A DNA stretch of 27,440 nt, taken from assembly GCA_023417065.1 (NCBI GenBank), contig JAEZGH010000222.1, forward strand, positions 1-27,440, in the 5' to 3' direction. Of this stretch, positions 24,368-27,440 are shown one piece after another. Positions within the stretch are counted from its first letter, which is position 1. Each line of letters begins with the position of its first letter. The notes beneath the pieces are model-generated. The model had not been told where the DNA came from. It did not search any database and worked only from the letters and a program-made list of their open reading frames with translations. The stretch comes from Bacteroidota bacterium (GTDB taxonomy: Bacteria > Bacteroidota > Bacteroidia > Cytophagales > Cyclobacteriaceae). The position numbers and the translations under genes were made by a program.

Positions 24368-24979
24368 ATGATTGCGCAGGTTTTTTTCGTTGGCTTGGTC
24401 TTCAGTTTTGTCGGCTCCATCCCTCCGGGCACACTCAATATTTTAGTTCTCCAGCTTGGGCTTGAGAATAAAGTCAAGACAGCTTTGCGTTTCGCGTTCG
24501 CAGTTGCCATAGTTGAATATCCGTATGCGTGGATCGCTGTCATGTTTGAAGACTGGCTGACATCATCTCCGGCAATCGCCCAAAATTTCCAATTGACAGG
24601 TGCATTGGTGATGACCGTCATAGGAGGTATCAGCCTATGGTCTGCCAGGCAGCCTTCAAAGCTTTCCGTCAAGTTTCAGGAAAGCGGATTCAGTCGAGGG
24701 TTTGTTCTGAGCGTTTTAAACCCTCAGGCAATTCCTTTCTGGATTGCGGTCACTGCCTATCTAAAAGTTGAAGGTTGGATCGATCTCGGATCTCCCTGGC
24801 TAATCCACAGTTATGTATTGGGTACATCCGTTGGCGTGATGATACTGTTGACCATCCTTGCTGTGATGTCGCAAAAGGTCTCCGGTGTATTCCAGCATAG
24901 CAAGCTTATCCGAATGATTCCCGGGGCGATGTTGCTGGTCTTAGGAACTATCGGCCTTATTCGGTATGTGAGTAACTAG
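24368..24979 (+). CDS. LysE/RhtB family exporter
   Basis: Inner-membrane protein of 203 aa with about six hydrophobic helices. The family signature near the N-terminus is FSFVGSIPPGTLNILVLQLG, and the mid motif LNPQAIPFWIAV is at about 118-129. LysE-type proteins export amino acids and small metabolites. A sulfur-containing substrate such as cysteine would fit the neighbours but is not shown. It starts 2 nt after the SoxB-like stop, so it is translated from the same transcript, and it ends the unit. Confidence 0.85.
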   Translation: MIAQVFFVGLVFSFVGSIPPGTLNILVLQLGLENKVKTALRFAFAVAIVEYPYAWIAVMFEDWLTSSPAIAQNFQLTGALVMTVIGGISLWSARQPSKLSVKFQESGFSRGFVLSVLNPQAIPFWIAVTAYLKVEGWIDLGSPWLIHSYVLGTSVGVMILLTILAVMSQKVSGVFQHSKLIRMIPGAMLLVLGTIGLIRYVSN

Positions 24980-24991
24980 AGTACGCACATT

Positions 24992-25007
24992 TGTGACCTT
25001 TATCACA
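24992..25007. promoter_or_regulatory. Extra Crp-like box without a matching -7 element
   Basis: TGTGACCTTTATCACA is a perfect TGTGA-N6-TCACA palindrome. No -7 element lies 21 nt away on either strand. It is 77 bp upstream, centre to centre, of the box for the second rhodanese gene and may be an accessory site for it. Confidence 0.6.
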
Positions 25008-25068
25008 GAATTGTTGCTCACCCCCTTTCGTTGTATTGGCAAGTTCGATATTTCTAAGTCGATGGCTT

Positions 25069-25113
25069 TGTGACCGGTGTCACTGAATCACGGAAAAACG
25101 AAAGCGAACTTTG
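25069..25113 (+). promoter_or_regulatory. Crp-box promoter of the second rhodanese gene
   Basis: The box TGTGACCGGTGTCACT (25069-25084) is followed after exactly 21 nt by GAACTTTG (25106-25113). The start codon is at 25149. Confidence 0.78.
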
Positions 25114-25148
25114 TAATAGAAAAAATAAAAAAACTAAAGCAACAGAAT

Positions 25149-25475
25149 ATGTTTAACCTGTTTTCAACCGAAACAAAGGCGTACAAATCGCTCAACGGAA
25201 AAGAGTTCAAAGAAGAATATTCTAAAAGCAAGCAGCCGGTACTGATCGATGTTAGAACGGCAGCAGAGTTCGCTTCCGGCTCCATTAGCAACGCCAAGAA
25301 TATTGACGTACTGTCTCTCGATTTCAAGAAGCAGCTCAATTCACTCGACATGGAAAAAGAGTACTTCCTATTCTGTCGCAGCGGCAACCGCAGTGGTCAG
25401 GCTTGCAGTATGATGGCGGAACAGGGATTTAAGGTCTATAACCTTAAGGGCGGTATAGAGGCTTGGCCAAAATAA
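25149..25475 (+). CDS. Single-domain rhodanese (cytoplasmic)
   Basis: Sulfurtransferase of 108 aa with no signal peptide. I chose the ATG at 25149: the frame runs to 25077, but that would begin inside the Crp box and upstream of the promoter. The domain shows VLIDVRTAAEFASGSI and the active loop FCRSGNRSGQA with one catalytic Cys, and ends GGIEAWPK. It is separately transcribed and likely hands sulfane sulfur to the dioxygenase encoded next, as CstA/CstB-type systems do (inference). Confidence 0.92.
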   Translation: MFNLFSTETKAYKSLNGKEFKEEYSKSKQPVLIDVRTAAEFASGSISNAKNIDVLSLDFKKQLNSLDMEKEYFLFCRSGNRSGQACSMMAEQGFKVYNLKGGIEAWPK

Positions 25476-25485
25476 AAGTCGCTTG

Positions 25486-25530
25486 TGTAACCGCAGTCAC
25501 TGAAGTCACCTTTTCTATTCGCGAACTTTG
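25486..25530 (+). promoter_or_regulatory. Crp-box promoter of the persulfide dioxygenase gene
   Basis: The box TGTAACCGCAGTCACT (25486-25501) is followed after exactly 21 nt by GAACTTTG (25523-25530). The start codon is at 25553. Confidence 0.78.
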
Positions 25531-25552
25531 ATAAAAATTAAATCAACTAGAT

Positions 25553-26959
25553 ATGTTCTTTCAACATGTATATGACAAAAGCCTGGCACAGGCCAGCTAC
25601 TTTATAGGATGTCAGAAGTGTGGTGTTGCTATGGTGATTGATCCTAAGCGGGATGTAGACACCTATTTGGAAATTGCCAAACAGAACAACATGCAGATTA
25701 CGCACGTTGCCGAGACTCACATCCACGCAGACTTCTTGTCTGGATCGAGAGAGCTTGCGGCCCTCACAGGCGCAAAACTTTATCTTTCAAATGAAGGAGG
25801 GCCAGATTGGCAATACCAGTTTGATCACGTTGGATTGAAAGATGGTGATGAATTTAAAGTTGGAAACCTCAAGATCGAGGTGATTCATACACCAGGTCAT
25901 ACGCCTGAGAGTATCAGTTTCCTTCTGACAGATGTTCCAGCATCCGATAAGCCTGTCATGTTGTTCACCGGAGATTTTGTTTTCGTGGGCGACATCGGAC
26001 GTCCAGATCTTTTAGAAAAGGCTGCGGGCATGATTGGTACGCAGGACGCTGGGGCAAAGCAGATGTTTAAATCTTTGAAACGATTCTCGGAATTACCTGA
26101 TTACATCCAAGTGTGGCCTGGACATGGAGCTGGTTCCGCATGTGGTAAAGCATTAGGCGCAGTTCCAAGCTCAACGGTGGGATATGAGAAGATTCGTAAC
26201 TGGGCATTCCAATATGACAGCGACGAAAAAGGTTTCGCGAAGTACCTGCTTGAGGATCAACCTGAGCCACCAAAGTATTTTGCGATGATGAAGAAACTGA
26301 ACAAGATCGACAGACCATTATTGACTGAAGTTCCAAAGCTGAATAAGCTTTCCACAAAAGATTTGAACGATGCTTTGAAAAAAGGCGTGAAAGTTATTGA
26401 TACGAGAATGAAGGCAGACTTCGCGAAAGGTTTTATTCCTGGCACTATAAACATCCAAGGCAATAATGCGTTCGCAACCTGGATGGGATGGTTTGTCTCT
26501 TACGAAGAACCGTTTATACTCATTGCCGAAGAGTCAAAGCTCGATGACCTTACAAGGAAGTTGATGCGAATTGGGATGGATAACATTATGGGATATGTTG
26601 ATGGTGTTCAGACGTGGGTAAGCGAAGGTGGAGAGCTTTCGAAGAGTGATATTGTGTCAATCGATGAGTTTAAGAATATTCTAAAAACAAATCATACCCA
26701 GATTGTCGATCTTCGAGGTGCTTCCGAATATAAATCGGGTCATATCAAGGGTACTGACAACTTGTTTGTTGGCACTTTGGAAAAGAACCTTGATAAGATT
26801 AAGAAGGATCAGCAAGTAGTCATACACTGTCAGTCAGGTGATCGCGCAACTATCGGATATTCCATTCTTGCCAAGCATGGTTTTAAGAATGTGAAGAACT
26901 ATTCGGGGGGGATGAATGAGTGGAGTCAATCCGGAAATGAAGTTGTAAAGGAGAACTAG
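25553..26959 (+). CDS. CstB-like persulfide dioxygenase: MBL domain fused to two rhodanese domains
   Basis: Cytoplasmic enzyme of 468 aa expected to oxidise persulfides to sulfite or thiosulfate with O2. The metallo-beta-lactamase domain (1-250) has THIHADF (H56, H58, D60), H116 in HTPGHTPES, D141 in TGDFVF and H191 in PGHGAGSAC. Iron ligands by analogy with ETHE1 are H56, H116 and D141. C197 sits where CstB has its functional C201. The first rhodanese-like domain (about 265-355) lacks the Cys (loop IAEES) and is inactive. The second (about 368-460) has C426 in HCQSGDRA. Order and Cys pattern match Staphylococcus CstB. It is the last intact gene of the island. Confidence 0.92.
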   Translation: MFFQHVYDKSLAQASYFIGCQKCGVAMVIDPKRDVDTYLEIAKQNNMQITHVAETHIHADFLSGSRELAALTGAKLYLSNEGGPDWQYQFDHVGLKDGDEFKVGNLKIEVIHTPGHTPESISFLLTDVPASDKPVMLFTGDFVFVGDIGRPDLLEKAAGMIGTQDAGAKQMFKSLKRFSELPDYIQVWPGHGAGSACGKALGAVPSSTVGYEKIRNWAFQYDSDEKGFAKYLLEDQPEPPKYFAMMKKLNKIDRPLLTEVPKLNKLSTKDLNDALKKGVKVIDTRMKADFAKGFIPGTINIQGNNAFATWMGWFVSYEEPFILIAEESKLDDLTRKLMRIGMDNIMGYVDGVQTWVSEGGELSKSDIVSIDEFKNILKTNHTQIVDLRGASEYKSGHIKGTDNLFVGTLEKNLDKIKKDQQVVIHCQSGDRATIGYSILAKHGFKNVKNYSGGMNEWSQSGNEVVKEN

Positions 26960-27001
26960 TAAGCTGCTAGGTTGTGTTAGCGAAAATATAAATGCCAAAG
27001 C

Positions 27002-27318
27002 ATGGAGACAAAACTGCATTGGGAGCGCATCTACACTTCCAAAAAAAGTGAAAAGTTTAGCTGGACTCAAGATAACCCAACAACATCAATCTCTTTTCTA
27101 CAAGGATTCAAAGTTTCAAAAAGCGCCCCCATCATTGACATCGGTGGAGGAGAAAGCAAGTTGTAGATTACCTTTTAAATGAAGGATATACTCACGTCAC
27201 AGTATTGGACATTTCCGAAAAAGCTCTTGACCGTGCTAAAGCCCGATTGGGTAACAATGCTTTGAAAGTCAATTGGATTGTTTCTGATATTACGGAGTTT
27301 GTCCCGACACTGCCGTGA
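27002..27318 (+). pseudogene. Class I SAM-dependent methyltransferase, frameshifted and truncated
   Basis: From the ATG at 27002 the frame gives METKLHWERIYTSKK and the SAM-binding motif IIDIGGGESKL, then TAG at 27164-27166. One base further along, the protein continues as VDYLLNEGYTHVTVLDISEK (motif II Asp), then IVSDITEFVP, and stops at 27316-27318. A single missing G between TTG and TAG explains the shift. The family is normally about 200 aa, so the C-terminal half after the SDITEF motif is also missing. No Crp box precedes it. Confidence 0.78.
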
Positions 27319-27349
27319 GCAAATCTTTGGAAACTCTTTTTCTTTTTCC

Positions 27350-27440
27350 CTAAAAAAAGTATGGGCTATCCTGATAGAGGAAGCCCAAAACTTTTTTCAG
27401 TGCAAGTCCTGCTTGTTCGCTGAGGTTTCCAATCGCAGCC
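27350..27440 (-). CDS. C-terminal end of an unidentified leftward gene (cut by window end)
   Basis: On the minus strand a frame open from the window edge gives 29 residues (LSEQAGLALKKVLGFLYQDS, ending PYFF) and a TAG at 27352-27350. It reads like a real protein end, but I do not recognise it. It faces the truncated methyltransferase gene across 31 nt, so it may belong to whatever replaced the methyltransferase 3' end, for example an inserted element. Confidence 0.4.
   Translation of the reverse strand, partial: AAIGNLSEQAGLALKKVLGFLYQDSPYFF

Noticed and set aside
15908..26959. A classical Sox thiosulfate oxidation operon.
   Set aside because: Only a SoxB-like protein is present; SoxX, A, Y, Z, C and D are absent from the window.
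1..27440. CRISPR arrays, rRNA or tRNA genes, including a tRNA attachment site for the recombinase.
   Set aside because: I saw no regular spaced repeats, no tRNA cloverleaf with a T-loop motif outside coding sequence and no rRNA-like sequence.
27316..27440. An insertion sequence at the right end with a transposase.
   Set aside because: Only 29 residues of the leftward gene are visible and they match no transposase end that I know; no terminal repeat can be shown.

Overview
The window looks like a chromosome segment of a Bacteroidota bacterium, probably a Cytophagales relative. The grounds are the TonB receptor with a carboxypeptidase-regulatory-like N-terminus, the DUF6132 and DUF6691/YeeE proteins, the AraC type with an HMA-like N-terminus, -7 promoter elements of the TAnnTTTG kind, and the general lack of Shine-Dalgarno sequences. 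No species can be named from the sequence alone.

Layout. (1) 1-6179: a five-gene metal-uptake operon: a TroA/ZnuA-type binding lipoprotein (5' end outside the window), a TonB-dependent receptor, an ABC ATPase, a permease fused to a DtxR/MntR-like regulatory domain, and a second permease. (2) 6303-11019: housekeeping-like genes for a DUF418 membrane protein, an M13 metallopeptidase lipoprotein and MnmE. (3) 11020-15805: a scarred, visibly AT-richer junction. It holds an AraC-type regulator pseudogene with two lesions, decayed coding remnants, a divergent glycosidase-like gene and MarR gene sharing an operator, repeat-rich DNA, a tyrosine recombinase and a frameshifted DUF202 gene. (4) 15908-26959: a compact sulfur (sulfane sulfur/thiosulfate/sulfite) island. 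(5) 27002-27440: a frameshifted and truncated methyltransferase gene, then the tail of a leftward gene cut by the window end.

The island encodes a Crp/Fnr regulator, a TauE/SafE exporter, a DUF6132 protein, a split YeeE/YedE transporter pair, a STAS-like protein and an OprD-like porin. It continues with a leftward tlpA-doxX-dsrE set, a lipoprotein rhodanese, a SoxB-like Tat-exported hydrolase, a LysE-type exporter, a second rhodanese and a CstB-like persulfide dioxygenase fused to two rhodanese domains. No SoxXA, SoxYZ or SoxCD is present. A reasonable model is this: sulfane sulfur compounds cross the outer membrane by the porin, are handled in the periplasm by the SoxB-like, DsrE, TlpA and rhodanese proteins, enter by the YeeE pair, are oxidised to sulfite by the dioxygenase, and sulfite leaves by TauE.

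The strongest new observation is regulatory. Six promoters in the island share a Crp-like box (TGTRA-N6-TYACK) placed exactly 21 nt upstream of an 8-nt -7 element (TAATTTTG, TAATCTTG, GACCTTTG twice, GAACTTTG twice). Every transcription unit of the sulfur island except the regulator gene has one. The recognition helix of the Crp protein encoded at the island's left end keeps the Arg-Glu-x3-Arg residues with which E. coli CRP reads TGTGA, so the six units probably form one locally controlled regulon activated in the class II manner.
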